Shown: positions 36,099 to 46,171, counted from the first letter of the stretch. The stretch is DNA of 64,000 bases from Pseudomonadota bacterium (GCA_018823175.1 JAHJIY010000062.1:1-64000); one strand, 5' to 3'. The notes: generated from the sequence alone by a model not told the origin. A program made the numbers and translations.

Positions 36099-36851
36099 AT
36101 GAAAATAGCGATAAGTGGCAAAGGCGGCGTCGGCAAAACCACAATCATGGCGCTCCTCGCCCAGCAGTTAAAAAATAACGGCAAGGAAGTATTGATTATT
36201 GACGCCGATTCCAGTCCGCACATGGCCCAGACCATCGGCATTGAAAATCCCGAGGCCATTACCCCGATTGCCGAGATGAAAGATCTGCTGATGGAACGTT
36301 CCGGCAAGACGGAAGGATCACCATTTTACAATATCAATCCACAGGTCGATGATCTGATGGCTCGATTCATGGTCGAAAAAAATGGCCTGAAGCTGATGGT
36401 CATGGGTGCAATCGAAACCGGCAACAGCGGCTGTGCCTGCGCAGAGAATACAGTCCTGAAAAGGTTGCTGACCAAACTACTTCTGTCTCCGACCCAGATT
36501 GCCCTGCTCGACATGGAAGCCGGCGTAGAGCATCTGGGAAGAGGAACGATTGTCGGAATCGACCACCTGCTGATCGTGGTTATCCCTTCCCGCTCCAGCA
36601 TCCGTACCGCCCTGAAGATAAAAAAACTGGCGGCTGATGTAAAAATAAAATCCGTATATTTTGTTGGGAATAAGGTGGCCGATCAGGATGATGAAATATT
36701 TTTAACCGAAGGCTTGGGCCAATCACCAATCGCCTTCTTCCCTGATTCGAAAGAAATCCGCCAGGCCGAAAGAAAAGGGGTGCCGACCACCTCGGTACTC
36801 TCGGCGGTGGCAGAACCGGCGACCCTGATCTTGAAGACCCTTGGAGTGTAA
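36099..36851 (+). CDS. cooC: CooC-type MinD/ParA ATPase (CO dehydrogenase maturation factor family)
   Basis: 250 residues. Deviant Walker A motif SGKGGVGKTTIMA at residues 6-18, Walker A' IIDADSSPHM, and a CxC pair in SGCACAEN (about 110-117) at the place where CooC proteins bind nickel. CooC inserts Ni into carbon monoxide dehydrogenase. No cooS, acs or hydrogenase genes are nearby, so the client is not evident. AAGGA precedes the ATG. It is convergent with, and ends 4 bases from, the zinc-ribbon gene. The region upstream (35862-36098) shows no other feature. Confidence 0.85.
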   Translation: MKIAISGKGGVGKTTIMALLAQQLKNNGKEVLIIDADSSPHMAQTIGIENPEAITPIAEMKDLLMERSGKTEGSPFYNINPQVDDLMARFMVEKNGLKLMVMGAIETGNSGCACAENTVLKRLLTKLLLSPTQIALLDMEAGVEHLGRGTIVGIDHLLIVVIPSRSSIRTALKIKKLAADVKIKSVYFVGNKVADQDDEIFLTEGLGQSPIAFFPDSKEIRQAERKGVPTTSVLSAVAEPATLILKTLGV

Positions 36852-36855
36852 GACC

Positions 36856-37371
36856 TCAGAAACAAAGACCGCAGTCCGGGCAGGCGGGGGCAGTGGAAAA
36901 CACAAACCCGCAGGCTGGACAGGTCTGTTCCTCTGAATCAGGATTGAAGACCGCGTCGACAAAAGAATGGTCATGGTCATCCATTCTGGAAGTTCGCCTG
37001 ATCTCATCTTCAACTATTTTTATCGCAAAGGGGGCATCGCCGACCTTCACCTGCAGATCAAAATTTGAGGGGCAGCACCCTTTGCCGCAACTATTCTCGT
37101 CCCCGGCCAGCAAACACCCGATCCCATCGGCCTTGAGAAGATTTTCAAAGACCCGAAGATCGTTAAGCGGTCGCCGTTGGATCGTCACCAGCTCATCGCC
37201 CGGCAAGATTTCGAGGGTCCGGTTGGCTCTCGCCTGATTTTCGGTCTTTTGTCGAGCCAGCAGTTCGGTGCCACTGAGCAAATCAAGGCCGCAAACCCCG
37301 CATTTAATAATATCCGCCCGATATTCATCTTTACAATTGGTGCAATATTTAAGGTCAGGATCAATCATCAT
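36856..37371 (-). CDS. Zinc-ribbon protein with DUF2007-like middle domain
   Basis: 171 residues. An N-terminal ribbon (YCTNCKDEY, KCGVCGLDL), a middle section resembling the DUF2007 signal-transducing fold (about 55-130: LVTIQRRPLNDLRVFENLLKADGI, quoted in part), a CGKGCC cluster, and a C-terminal ribbon (CPACGFVF, CPDCGLC). Up to 12 Cys could bind two or three zinc ions. Function unknown. It starts just upstream of the second heptamer array. Confidence 0.65.
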   Translation of the reverse strand: MMIDPDLKYCTNCKDEYRADIIKCGVCGLDLLSGTELLARQKTENQARANRTLEILPGDELVTIQRRPLNDLRVFENLLKADGIGCLLAGDENSCGKGCCPSNFDLQVKVGDAPFAIKIVEDEIRRTSRMDDHDHSFVDAVFNPDSEEQTCPACGFVFSTAPACPDCGLCF

Positions 37372-37385
37372 TGTATTAAGTTATA

Positions 37386-37448
37386 AGGTTTAAGGTTTAG
37401 GGTTGAAGGTTTAAGGTTGAAGGTTGAAGGTTGAAGGTTTAAGATTGA
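37386..37448. repeat. Heptanucleotide tandem array, 9 units
   Basis: Nine 7-bp units reading AGGTTTA or AGGTTGA, the exact reverse complements of TAAACCT and TCAACCT at 20180-20284; two units carry a single change (GGGTTGA, AGATTGA). It fills the 100-base space between hslU's end and the zinc-ribbon gene's start. Confidence 0.93.
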
Positions 37449-37472
37449 AAACGGCATCAAATTAAACACAAA

Positions 37473-38846
37473 TCACAAAATAAAACGACTCAAATCATCA
37501 TCCGCCGCCACCTCGGACAACTGGTCTCTAACGTATTGGGCCGTAACCACAAATTTTTCCTGATCACGTTCCGGGGCGTCAAAAGAAAGTATTTCCAAGA
37601 CCCGTTCAATGACCGTATGCAGCCGTCTGGCCCCGATATTTTCGGTATTATCGTTGACCTCCGCCGCGATCCGCGCCATTTCCCTGATCGCCTCATCTTC
37701 AAAAACAAGCTCGACCCCTTCGGTTTTCATCAAGGCGATATATTGTTTAATCAAGGCATTTTCCGGTTCAGTCAAAATCCTGAAAAAATCATCCTGGTCC
37801 AGGGCATCAAGCTCAACCCGCAAAGGAAAGCGGCCCTGCAGTTCCGGCACCAGATCGGACGGCTTGGACACATGAAAAGCGCCGCTGGCGATAAACAGAA
37901 TATGGTCTGTTTTGACCATGCCATATTTCGTCGCAACCGTCGCCCCTTCAACAATCGGCAGCAGATCACGCTGGACTCCCTCGCGCGACACCTCGCCACC
38001 ATGACCGCCGCCCTGCCGGGAAGCGATCTTGTCGATCTCATCAAGAAAAATAATCCCGGACTGTTCAACTCGGCTGATTGCCAGCTTGGTCACTCCTTCC
38101 ATATCGATCAGTTTTGCGGCCTCTTCCTGTTTCAAAACCTCAAGCGCTTCCGGAATCTTAAAGGTGCGGCGCTGATTTTTAGAAGGGAATATCTTGCCGA
38201 ACATATCCTTCAAACCACCCCCTACCCCGAGATCATCAATCCCTGAATTTGAAAAAATCTCAACCATCGGCATGGCGGTTTGCTGTTCTATATCCAATTC
38301 CACCTGCCGCTCATCAAGCTTGCCGGCGCGCAGCATTTTCCTGAATTTTTCTCGGGTTGAGGCCGTATCAGCAATCATCTCTGCCGGATTCTCATTGTTT
38401 ACAACCGTTGAACCTTTAGCAACAGGCGGCACCAGGAGATCAAGCAACTTTTCTTCCGCCAGTTCCCAGGCCCTCATCTGCACTTTTTCTTTTTCTTCCT
38501 GTTTAACCAGATTAATCGCCAGATCGGTAATATCCCTGATCATCGACTCGACATCACGTCCGACATACCCAACTTCGGTAAACTTGGTGGCCTCGATTTT
38601 TAAAAAAGGTGACTGGGCCAGACCGGCAAGGCGCCTGGCAATCTCGGTCTTGCCGACCCCGGTCGGACCGATCATGATGATATTTTTCGGAGCGATCTCA
38701 TCGCGCAGAGGCGGTTCAACCTGCTGCCGACGCCAACGATTGCGCAAAGCCACCGCCACAAACCTTTTGGCGTTATTTTGGCCGATGATATATTTATCCA
38801 GCTCGGTAACTATCTCACGGGGAGTTAAAGAATCAATTGAATTCAT
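37473..38846 (-). CDS. hslU: HslU, ATPase subunit of the HslUV protease
   Basis: 457 residues of the AAA+ unfoldase family. Walker [16 protein letters not shown] (about 55-69), the pore motif [13 protein letters not shown] (about 88-100), Walker [12 protein letters not shown] (about 265-275), the I domain between, and the C-terminal [10 protein letters not shown] with terminal DLSRFIL that activates HslV. It unfolds substrates for HslV. It starts 49 bases after hslV on the same strand. Length is standard. Confidence 0.97.
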   Translation of the reverse strand: MNSIDSLTPREIVTELDKYIIGQNNAKRFVAVALRNRWRRQQVEPPLRDEIAPKNIIMIGPTGVGKTEIARRLAGLAQSPFLKIEATKFTEVGYVGRDVESMIRDITDLAINLVKQEEKEKVQMRAWELAEEKLLDLLVPPVAKGSTVVNNENPAEMIADTASTREKFRKMLRAGKLDERQVELDIEQQTAMPMVEIFSNSGIDDLGVGGGLKDMFGKIFPSKNQRRTFKIPEALEVLKQEEAAKLIDMEGVTKLAISRVEQSGIIFLDEIDKIASRQGGGHGGEVSREGVQRDLLPIVEGATVATKYGMVKTDHILFIASGAFHVSKPSDLVPELQGRFPLRVELDALDQDDFFRILTEPENALIKQYIALMKTEGVELVFEDEAIREMARIAAEVNDNTENIGARRLHTVIERVLEILSFDAPERDQEKFVVTAQYVRDQLSEVAADDDLSRFIL

Positions 38847-38895
38847 ATTGCCTGATCGTTTCCATTATTATTTAAACCGAGAACATAGTCCCCGG

Positions 38896-39438
38896 TCAGT
38901 TTAAAGATTTCATCTTCTCCACAACAATATTGGTATTGGTATAAATACAGATATCGCCGGCGATTGCCATAGCGGCCCGGCAGATCGCCTCGGCATCAAG
39001 ATCACTATGCAGAACCAAAGCCTTGGCCGCCGCCTGGGCATAAGGTCCGCCGGAACCAATGGCCAACACCCCGTCATCCGGTTCAATAACATCACCGGTC
39101 CCGCTCAACAATAAAGAGTGGGTCCCATCCACCGCGACCAGAAAGGCCTCCAGTCGACGCAACATCTTGTCGGTCCGCCAATCCTTGGCCAACTCAACCG
39201 CGGCCCGCATCAGATTGCCGTTATATTGCTCAAGTTTACTCTCCAGTCGATCAAAAAGGGTAAACGCATCGGCAGTTGCCCCGGCAAAACCGGTAATCAC
39301 CTGGCCATTATATAAGCGCCTCACCTTTTTGGCGTTATGTTTCATGATGGTATTACCAAGTGAAACCTGGCCGTCACCCGCCACCACGACCTCACCCTTG
39401 TGGCGGACCGCGATTATTGTAGTAGATCTAACTTTCAA
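38896..39438 (-). CDS. hslV: HslV, peptidase subunit of the HslUV protease
   Basis: 180 residues of the proteasome beta-like family. A short propeptide (MKVRS) precedes [10 protein letters not shown], so the mature N-terminal Thr is residue 6. [33 protein letters not shown] and [11 protein letters not shown] are diagnostic. Forms double hexamers with HslU. Upstream is xerC, 76 bases away on the same strand, the common xerC-hslV-hslU order. Confidence 0.97.
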   Translation of the reverse strand: MKVRSTTIIAVRHKGEVVVAGDGQVSLGNTIMKHNAKKVRRLYNGQVITGFAGATADAFTLFDRLESKLEQYNGNLMRAAVELAKDWRTDKMLRRLEAFLVAVDGTHSLLLSGTGDVIEPDDGVLAIGSGGPYAQAAAKALVLHSDLDAEAICRAAMAIAGDICIYTNTNIVVEKMKSLN

Positions 39439-39514
39439 AAAAAATCCTCCATAATTAAAAAAATAGCGGCCGGCAGATCAAAGGCACAACTGACAAAAAC
39501 CTTTAACCCGCAAA

Positions 39515-40435
39515 TCAAGATTTCTCCATTTTCGCCTTGGGATGGGTCCGGTCATATACTTCAGTCAGATGATCAACATTTAAGTGGGTATATCGCTGAG
39601 TGGTGGACAGACTGACATGCCCCAGCAACTCCTGTACCGCCCGCAGATCAGCGCCCATCTCCAATAAATGAGTGGCGAATGAATGGCGCAGGGCATGGGG
39701 GGTAACCCGGGCGGCAATCCCTGAGCGCCGGGCATACATCTTGACCAATCGCTCAATACTGCGGGTGGTCAACCGGCTACCCCGACCATTAAGAAATACC
39801 GCATCTCTTTCCGGATCATGTCCCCGACTGATCCGGTCGATGATCAAACTGTCGCGCTGTTTAAAATATACCTCAAGCGCCTCCAGAGCAGGACGACCGA
39901 CCGGGACCATCCGCTCCCGATTTCCCTTGCCGACTACCTTAACCATTCCTGACTGGAAATCAAGCTGACCGAGATTTAAGGCCGCCAATTCAGCCACCCG
40001 GATTCCGGTTGAATAAAGAATTTCCAGCATGGCCCGGTCCCGATCGGCAAAACTGTCAGCCGCCGTCGGCGCCTCCAGCAAGGCAAAAACCTCATCAACC
40101 GTAAGAAATACCGGCATGTACTTATCTTGCCGCGGCATGGAGATGGTTGAAACCGGATCAAGCGGAATCATCTTTTCACGAACCATAAACCTGAAAAATG
40201 TCCGCAAAGCGGAAAGTTTACGGGCAACCGAAGAGCTCTTGTTTTTACCCCGCAAGGAATAGACCCAGGCCCTGACCATCCGCACATCTACTGTTGAAAT
40301 GACCGGGGGAAGACTAAAAGAAAGAAATTCGTTGATATCGCGCAGGTAACTTTCAACCGTATTGGCCGAATAACCTTTTTCAACTTCAAGCCAGCGCTTG
40401 AAGTTCTCCACTTTTTCCTTGATATTTTCGGGCAT
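39515..40435 (-). CDS. xerC: Tyrosine recombinase XerC
   Basis: 306 residues. An N-terminal SAM-like core-binding domain (about 5-90) is followed by the catalytic domain. Catalytic residues visible: Arg in STGIRVAEL (about 150), Lys in VVGKGNRERMVPV, His-x-x-Arg in HALRHSFATHLLEMG (about 246-249), His in LGHVSL (about 272), and Tyr in TTQRYTHL (about 281). It resolves chromosome dimers at dif; no dif-like site was recognised here. Context with hslV supports XerC over other integrases. Confidence 0.93.
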   Translation of the reverse strand: MPENIKEKVENFKRWLEVEKGYSANTVESYLRDINEFLSFSLPPVISTVDVRMVRAWVYSLRGKNKSSSVARKLSALRTFFRFMVREKMIPLDPVSTISMPRQDKYMPVFLTVDEVFALLEAPTAADSFADRDRAMLEILYSTGIRVAELAALNLGQLDFQSGMVKVVGKGNRERMVPVGRPALEALEVYFKQRDSLIIDRISRGHDPERDAVFLNGRGSRLTTRSIERLVKMYARRSGIAARVTPHALRHSFATHLLEMGADLRAVQELLGHVSLSTTQRYTHLNVDHLTEVYDRTHPKAKMEKS

Positions 40436-40535
40436 CTAAATGTTCTCTTGAAAAATTTGGGACCGGAAACAAAAACAACCTGATCCAGCTAATAAATATT
40501 CTCGCCAAGTCTATCAGTTATCTGGGGAAACAAAA

Positions 40536-40619
40536 CCCTTTACTGTCCGTATCCATTTCCCGGGTAATTGAACTCACTCACCACATTTTCATTATTTGGC
40601 AGATATTTTGTCCAAAGGG
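40536..40619 (+). repeat. 84-bp direct repeat, copy 1
   Basis: Starts CCCTTTAC and ends TTTTGTCCAAAGGG; nearly identical to 40691-40774, offset by exactly 155 bases. Only the few bases after CCCTTTAC differ. The two copies flank the hairpin-rich middle of repeat family D. Confidence 0.9.
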
Positions 40620-40780
40620 CATCCAGCGGAGCTGGAAATTTATAATACCCTTCGGGTACTCTTTTCAGTACCCCCTTGAGGGGTATAAGACCCTTTACGA
40701 TTCGTATCCATTTCCCGGGTAATTGAACTCACTCACCACATTTTCATTATTTGGCAGATATTTTGTCCAAAGGGTCTAAA
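40605..40780 (+). repeat. Dispersed repeat family D, copy D2
   Basis: Bracketed by CCAAAGGG at both ends. It holds ATCCAGCGGAGCTGGA, an inverted TACCC/GGGTA hairpin pair and CCCCTTGAGGGGTATAAGACCC, in the same order as 13811-13986. It lies in the 460-base gap between the divergent xerC and xseB genes. Confidence 0.6.
40691..40774 (+). repeat. 84-bp direct repeat, copy 2
   Basis: Second copy of the block at 40536-40619, followed by TCTAAAGAC instead of the family D hairpins. Confidence 0.9.
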
Positions 40781-40895
40781 GACATTGCCCCTAACCGCAC
40801 TATAATTTATTATCAAATCTGTTTCTTTAGTAAAAGTCCCGTTTCTTTAGTTTTAAGGACCATCTACTACCACCAATAATAATACAGCAGACGCC

Positions 40896-41129
40896 ATGAC
40901 AAAAAAATCATTTGAAGAATCGTTAACCAGGCTTGAGGAAATAACCGATGCCTTGGAAAACGGCGATCTAAGCCTTGAAGATTCTCTGAAAAAATTCGAT
41001 GAGGGAATCAAACTGGCGGAATTCTGCAACCGCAAATTGGACGAAGCCCAAAAAAAAGTAAATATCCTCTTAAAAAAAGATGACGAACTAAAAGCAGTCC
41101 CTTTTGAGGAACCGGGGGATGAAAATTAA
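40896..41129 (+). CDS. xseB: Exodeoxyribonuclease VII small subunit
   Basis: 77 residues with the full XseB pattern: [36 protein letters not shown] (quoted in pieces: [34 protein letters not shown]). It forms a helical bundle on XseA in the single-strand exonuclease. xseA is not in the window. It overlaps ispA by 11 bases, the classic xseB-ispA-dxs order. Confidence 0.95.
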   Translation: MTKKSFEESLTRLEEITDALENGDLSLEDSLKKFDEGIKLAEFCNRKLDEAQKKVNILLKKDDELKAVPFEEPGDEN

Positions 41130-42042
41130 ACCCTCCTACCCAAATTATATGGATATAAAAACCTATCTTAACGAAAAAAAACAACAGGTTGAAAATGGGC
41201 TTGAGGAATTTATGTTTAAAGCCGAAGGCCCTTTGACCGAGCATATCAAGGCCCTACGCTACAGCCTGTTTGCCGGAGGCAAAAGGGTAAGACCCATTCT
41301 CTGCATTGCGGCAGCCGAAACCGTAGATCAGCATACGGACTACAATACCATTATGCCGATAGCCGTCGCCCTGGAATGCATCCATACCTATTCCCTGATC
41401 CATGATGACTTGCCGGCCATGGATGACGATAAACTGAGACGAGGCAAACCCACAAATCATATGGTATTTGGCGAGGCCGAGGCCATCCTGGCCGGTGACG
41501 GTCTACTGACTTTTGCTTTTGAGCTTCTGACCCGCCATAACACCAACCAGATTGATCCTACCGACCGGTTGAGGATCATCGAAATAATTGCCAAAGCGGT
41601 CGGCTCTCTTGGCATGGTGGGTGGCCAGGCTCTTGATCTTGCCTCAGAAGGAATAGACATAGATTTTGAGCAACTGCGCCTGATTCATAGTTGTAAAACA
41701 GGGGCCCTGATCACCGCTTCAGTCCAGGCCGGAGCCATTGCCGGCAAGGCAACTCCGGAACAATTTGAAGCGATGACCTCTTACGGCCAACTAATCGGAC
41801 TGGCCTTTCAGATCGTTGATGACCTGTTAAATGTCGAAGGAACAAAAGAAGAACTGGGTAAAGCGGTTGGATCAGATGCAGAACGCCAAAAATCTACCTA
41901 CCCCGCATTTTTTGGCTTGGAGAAAACCAGGACCATGGCCAGAGAAACCGTTAACCTGGCGGTAACTGCCCTGGAGGATTTCAACAATCAGGCAGATTCC
42001 TTAAGGGAACTTGCCCTTTATATCTATAATAGAACCAACTAA
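41119..42042 (+). CDS. ispA: Polyprenyl diphosphate synthase (farnesyl/geranylgeranyl type)
   Basis: 307 residues from ATG 41119; GAGGA at 41106 favours it over a TTG at 41104. First Asp-rich motif in [17 protein letters not shown] (about 98-114), with the GGKRVRP substrate loop upstream. The second motif reads [10 protein letters not shown] (about 232-241): DDxxN instead of DDxxD, which may tune activity or chain length but needs assay. It condenses IPP with DMAPP/GPP. Cotranslated with xseB; dxs follows after 230 bases. Confidence 0.93.
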   Translation: MKIKPSYPNYMDIKTYLNEKKQQVENGLEEFMFKAEGPLTEHIKALRYSLFAGGKRVRPILCIAAAETVDQHTDYNTIMPIAVALECIHTYSLIHDDLPAMDDDKLRRGKPTNHMVFGEAEAILAGDGLLTFAFELLTRHNTNQIDPTDRLRIIEIIAKAVGSLGMVGGQALDLASEGIDIDFEQLRLIHSCKTGALITASVQAGAIAGKATPEQFEAMTSYGQLIGLAFQIVDDLLNVEGTKEELGKAVGSDAERQKSTYPAFFGLEKTRTMARETVNLAVTALEDFNNQADSLRELALYIYNRTN

Positions 42043-42272
42043 TTAATTTAACTATCGGGCAGGAAAACATATAAGAAACAAGTATGTGGATGATAGGCTC
42101 TACTTTTAACCGCACACTCCAATTGCATCAAGACATCAGCAGACAAGAGATTCAGGATTAAAACTGGTTACTTTATCCCGTAATCAGTTACACTGTTCAA
42201 GAAATATATTACTATCTTTTCAAACAAATTTAGCAGTATTTCCAAGTTTCACCGCAAGGACCAACCAGTAGA

Positions 42273-44168
42273 ATGACAAGCAACAAATCAATACTTTCCA
42301 ATATAGACTCCCCGGCTGATCTAAGAAACCTTCCAGTCTCCAAGTTACCGGAACTGGCCGCAGAAATCCGGCAGGAAATCATTCAAACCGTATCCAGGGT
42401 CGGAGGACATCTGGCCCCTTCCTTGGGTGTAGTAGAATTGACTTTGGCATTGCACTATGTATTCAATACCCCGAAAGACAAGCTGATCTGGGACGTCGGC
42501 CATCAGGCTTACGCTCATAAACTGATCACCGGCCGTCGCGATCAATTCAAAACAATACGACAATACAAAGGTCTAAGCGGCTTCCCGAAGGTTGAAGAAA
42601 GTCCTTATGATGCCTTTGATACCGGACACAGCAGCACCTCGATTTCAGCCTGTCTCGGCATCGCCTTGGCCAAGTTTCTTAAAGGAGATACCCACCGCGC
42701 TATTGCGGTGATTGGTGATGGCTCAATGACCGGCGGTATGGCCTTTGAAGCGCTGAACCAGGCCGGACACCTCGACAAGAATCTGATTGTAATTTTAAAC
42801 GATAATGAGATGTCTATTTCCCCAAATGTCGGGGCGCTTTCCAGTTTTTTGAGCCGTAAAATGACCAGCCGTCAGATGGTCAGATTCAAGAGAGACACCG
42901 AGCAGTTTTTGAAATCATTTGCCAATGTGGGAGAGAACATCCTGCAGTTCCTCAAGAAAAGCGAGGAAAGCATCAAGGGGTTTTTTACCCCCGGCATGTT
43001 GTTCGAGGCCTTAAAATTCGAATATATTGGCCCGATCCCCGGCCATCAATTGGACAATCTGCTTGAAACCCTGAAAAATGTCCGGGACTTCAGCCGCGGC
43101 CCGGTGTTGGTTCATGTCATCACAACCAAAGGCAAAGGATATCCTCCTGCTGAAAAAAATCCCGGTGACTACCACGGTCTGGGCCCCTTTGACATAGAAA
43201 GCGGAACCCCGGTTTCAGCGTTGCCGGGACCACCCAGCTACACCAAGGTTTTTGGCGATACCATCCTCCATATCGCGGAAAGCGACCCCAGGGTAACAGC
43301 CATTTCCGCCGCCATGACTGCCGGCACCGGACTCATCAGGTTTGCCAAAAGATTTCCCGACCGTTTTTTTGATGTCGGTATCGCCGAACAACATGCGGTC
43401 ACCTTTGCCGCCGGTCTGGCAACCGAAGGGTTGCTGCCGGTGGTGGCAATTTACTCAACCTTCATGCAACGTGCGCTGGACCAGGTTATTCATGATGTCT
43501 GCCTGCAAAACCTGCCGGTAACCTTTGCCATTGACCGCGGGGGATTAGTCGGTGAAGACGGACCTACCCATCATGGCGTATTTGACCTGACCTTCCTGCG
43601 CTTCATTCCAAACCTGGTCCTGATGGCGCCCAAGGATGAAAATGAATTTCAGCACATGATCTATACCGCCATCTTTCATCCCGGCCCGGTAGCGATCAGA
43701 TATCCCAGGGGAAATGGCGAAGGAATTCCTCTTTCTTCAAAGCTTGAAAAATTACCTTTTGCCAAGGGAGAATTATTGCGGGAAGGTAGCGACATACTTT
43801 TGCTGCCGGTCGGCAACCGCGTATATCCCGCCATGTCCGCAGCAGATGACCTTAAAAAACTGGGGATAGACGCGGCAGTAATCAATCCTCGTTTTATAAA
43901 TCCCCTGGACGGAGATTTAATCTGCCAATGGGCAAGCAAAACCGGCAAGGTGATTACGATAGAAGATAACGTAAAAAAAGGCGGATTCGGCAGCGCCGTC
44001 CTTGAATTATTGTCCCGCAGGGGACTGACCGGCGTTAAAACACATATCCTGGGACTCCCCGACAAGTTCATTGAACACGGCCCCCAGGAGATACTCTACA
44101 GAAACTGCAAAATCGACCGCCCGGCAATTGCCTCGGCAGCAGTCGACCTGGTCAAGAATAACGACTGA
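42273..44168 (+). CDS. dxs: 1-deoxy-D-xylulose-5-phosphate synthase
   Basis: 631 residues. A thiamine diphosphate enzyme condensing pyruvate with glyceraldehyde 3-phosphate, first step of the MEP isoprenoid pathway. [12 protein letters not shown] (about 72-83), the ThDP/Mg motif [18 protein letters not shown] (about 149-166), [14 protein letters not shown], the transketolase pyrimidine domain with [15 protein letters not shown] (catalytic Glu about 372), and the C-terminal domain. AAGGACC lies 12 bases upstream of the ATG. With ispH and ispA it shows an MEP-based isoprenoid supply. Confidence 0.97.
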   Translation: MTSNKSILSNIDSPADLRNLPVSKLPELAAEIRQEIIQTVSRVGGHLAPSLGVVELTLALHYVFNTPKDKLIWDVGHQAYAHKLITGRRDQFKTIRQYKGLSGFPKVEESPYDAFDTGHSSTSISACLGIALAKFLKGDTHRAIAVIGDGSMTGGMAFEALNQAGHLDKNLIVILNDNEMSISPNVGALSSFLSRKMTSRQMVRFKRDTEQFLKSFANVGENILQFLKKSEESIKGFFTPGMLFEALKFEYIGPIPGHQLDNLLETLKNVRDFSRGPVLVHVITTKGKGYPPAEKNPGDYHGLGPFDIESGTPVSALPGPPSYTKVFGDTILHIAESDPRVTAISAAMTAGTGLIRFAKRFPDRFFDVGIAEQHAVTFAAGLATEGLLPVVAIYSTFMQRALDQVIHDVCLQNLPVTFAIDRGGLVGEDGPTHHGVFDLTFLRFIPNLVLMAPKDENEFQHMIYTAIFHPGPVAIRYPRGNGEGIPLSSKLEKLPFAKGELLREGSDILLLPVGNRVYPAMSAADDLKKLGIDAAVINPRFINPLDGDLICQWASKTGKVITIEDNVKKGGFGSAVLELLSRRGLTGVKTHILGLPDKFIEHGPQEILYRNCKIDRPAIASAAVDLVKNND

Positions 44169-44256
44169 AAACTTGCGATCAAGCAAATTTGATCATCTGC
44201 TTCATCCCTTCACTTCATGATACTCTGACATTTAAAGCAGCGAAATCATCTTCATG

Positions 44257-44382
44257 TTGAAGCTCCCCGCGGCAGATAAGCGTAAGACTTCAAGCTGCGG
44301 GGAATGTGCCGCGTAGCAAATACCCTTGGGGTGCGCCCCGAAGGAAGTGCCCTTGTGGTGCGTTTCGCTTTGCATGTTCAAC
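44257..44382 (+). repeat. Dispersed repeat family A, copy A4 (longest)
   Basis: TTGAAGCTCCCCGCGGC, GCTGCGGGGAA and then GTGCCGCGTAGCAAATACCC, ending TTTCGCTTTGCATGTTCAA. CCCCGCGGC pairs with GCTGCGGGG as a 9-bp stem. It shares a perfect block of about 40 bases with A5 (56821-56900). Confidence 0.8.
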
Positions 44383-44394
44383 AATTTCGGTATA

Positions 44395-44430
44395 AAAAAA
44401 GCCCGGTTTGTCAAAAGACAAGCCGGGCTA
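44395..44430 (-). terminator. Rho-independent terminator after skp
   Basis: On the minus strand the stem AGCCCGGCTTGTC / GACAAACCGGGCT is followed by seven T. It starts 26 bases beyond the skp stop. Confidence 0.9.
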
Positions 44431-44455
44431 CAAATAAATCAGATCATCAAACTTA

Positions 44456-44983
44456 TTATTTTTTCTTATCCAACTCAGCAATTATTGCATCGCTGATATC
44501 AATTTTCTCATCGGCATAGACAGCCATATTTAACTGTAAGACAAGTAATAAACCCTGTTTGCTGCATACTTCCTTAGTCGCCGTCCTGACTTCCTTCAAA
44601 ATAGGGGCATAAGCTTTCTGTTCCAGGTCTTTCATTTCATCCTGCAAATACTTCAACTCAAGTTTGAGTTCCTGGGATTTCTTGTTAAATTCCCGTTCCT
44701 TGACACTTAAAACATCAGGGGCCCAAACAGATTTTTTCTTTTCGATATCTTCCTGTAATTTTAAGACATTATCCTCTTCCATTTTCAACTTAGCCAGGGA
44801 TTCGTCAAGTTTAGCCTGAAGTTTTTCCTGGGCATCCTTGCCGGCACTTGACTCCGCTAGTATCTTCTGGATATCAATCACACCGATCTTCACCGAATTC
44901 TCTTCTGCATGCAAATCACTATAGGCTCCACCAAAAACAAGCAAAACCGCCGACAACATCAAAATTATATTTTTTAATCTCAT
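44456..44983 (-). CDS. skp: Skp/OmpH-family periplasmic chaperone
   Basis: 175 residues. A signal peptide (about 1-26, ending LHAEE) precedes VKIGVIDIQKILAESSAG, the beta-strand and helix opening of OmpH. Long charged helices (about 50-140) form the tentacle arms of the trimer. Skp holds unfolded outer-membrane proteins in the periplasm. In many genomes it follows bamA; here it stands next to pal (both minus), with its own terminator, and bamA is not in the window. Confidence 0.9.
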   Translation of the reverse strand: MRLKNIILMLSAVLLVFGGAYSDLHAEENSVKIGVIDIQKILAESSAGKDAQEKLQAKLDESLAKLKMEEDNVLKLQEDIEKKKSVWAPDVLSVKEREFNKKSQELKLELKYLQDEMKDLEQKAYAPILKEVRTATKEVCSKQGLLLVLQLNMAVYADEKIDISDAIIAELDKKK

Positions 44984-45126
44984 CTAAAAAACTCCTGGAA
45001 TATTTATAAAAAAATAAACGATTTCATCAAAAAACTCTTCCCGACAAGTGCAGGAAAGCCTAACTACATAATCGAAATCAGCTTAATGATTAAACTCTGC
45101 TCTTCACAAAACCAACAAAAATAACA

Positions 45127-45169
45127 AAAAGCCGAATTGAAAAAATCATAAATTCTCAATCCGGCTTTA
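45127..45169 (-). terminator. Rho-independent terminator after pal
   Basis: On the minus strand AAAGCCGGATTGAGAATT pairs imperfectly with the AATTCGGCTTT side (about 14 pairs) and ends in T residues. It lies 24 bases after the pal stop. Confidence 0.75.
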
Positions 45170-45192
45170 ACAATTTAATCAAGGATAATCGA

Positions 45193-45807
45193 TTATTTAA
45201 TAATCAGAAAATCATCCCTTCTATTTTGAGACCATGACAAATCATCATGACCATAGTTAATCGGCCTTTTCTCACCGAAACTGATGGTATTCATCCGATA
45301 TCCTGCAACTCCTAAATTTTCCAGATATTTTTTAGCACTCATTGCTCTGCGTTCACCGAGAGCAACGTTGTACTCATCTGTTCCTCTTTCATCACAGTTA
45401 CCTTCAATCCTGATTTTAACATTCTTGGAATTTTTCAGAAAAGTAGCATTCTTTTCAATTCTCTCTACCTGGTCTTTCCTGATCCCGGAATCGTCAAAAT
45501 CAAAATAAACGGGCAACATCTCAGGCGAAGTCCTTCCTTCCAAAAATGTTTCTCCATTATCGCTTACGGTATCCGCCGGAGATTCCAAAGACTCTTCCGG
45601 TCCCAAGCCTGGATCAAGTACCGCAGTTTCCATCCCTTTATCACCGGAATCCATAGATGCATCAGAACCTACCGCTTCAACCGCTGCGGTATCGGAATCC
45701 ATGCCGGAATCAGAATTAACAGTTTTTTGACTACAGGCAGCAGACATAAAGGACAGAGACACAGCGACAACAGCAATGGATAAAAAACGTAAACATTCTT
45801 TTTTCAT
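45193..45807 (-). CDS. pal: Pal, peptidoglycan-associated outer-membrane lipoprotein
   Basis: 204 residues from ATG 45807, chosen because TAAGGAG lies six bases upstream; a GTG six codons earlier is unlikely. A lipoprotein signal peptide with SAAC lipobox (Cys about 25). An acidic, Ser/Asp-rich linker (about 28-95). The OmpA-like domain (about 100-204) has YFDFDDSGI, IEGNCDERGTDEYN (EGHCDERGT in most Pal) and GERRAMSAKKYL, which bind diaminopimelate. It anchors the outer membrane to peptidoglycan and partners TolB. It is separated by 31 kb from the other tol genes. Confidence 0.94.
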   Translation of the reverse strand: MKKECLRFLSIAVVAVSLSFMSAACSQKTVNSDSGMDSDTAAVEAVGSDASMDSGDKGMETAVLDPGLGPEESLESPADTVSDNGETFLEGRTSPEMLPVYFDFDDSGIRKDQVERIEKNATFLKNSKNVKIRIEGNCDERGTDEYNVALGERRAMSAKKYLENLGVAGYRMNTISFGEKRPINYGHDDLSWSQNRRDDFLIIK

Positions 45808-46171
45808 TTTATTCTCCTTACACAAGAAATTATCTTGAACGGATAACTATCAGATTTTATTTTCAATAGAATACACTAAAGAATCCACCAGGGAAATTCA
45901 ACTTATTTTTAAATATTCTTATCCTCCAGCTGAAAAGTTTATAACCCGCGTCACAGTTTAAAGGTTATCGGTTATCGTTATAGATCCCTTTCCGGAAAAA
46001 TCAATAATTTTAAAAATGAGCAAAATAAAATCGACAAATATATCTCTTTTTGAGATGCTATTTTCTAATCAACATGACTGAAATATAATAAGTTTGCACT
46101 CCAACCAGACAAAATACTTTTACATTAACAACCGTAAAGATTATAAGCGGGATTCATTAAATAAGGCGAAT

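Noticed and set aside
37536-38904. Two open frames of 236 codons on the plus strand
   Set aside because: Both are antisense to hslU, whose product is full length and clearly recognised.
46094-46171. Upstream TTG start for glgP
   Set aside because: A TATAAT box lies immediately before it and the 26 extra residues are not family-like; ATG 46172 has a better ribosome site.
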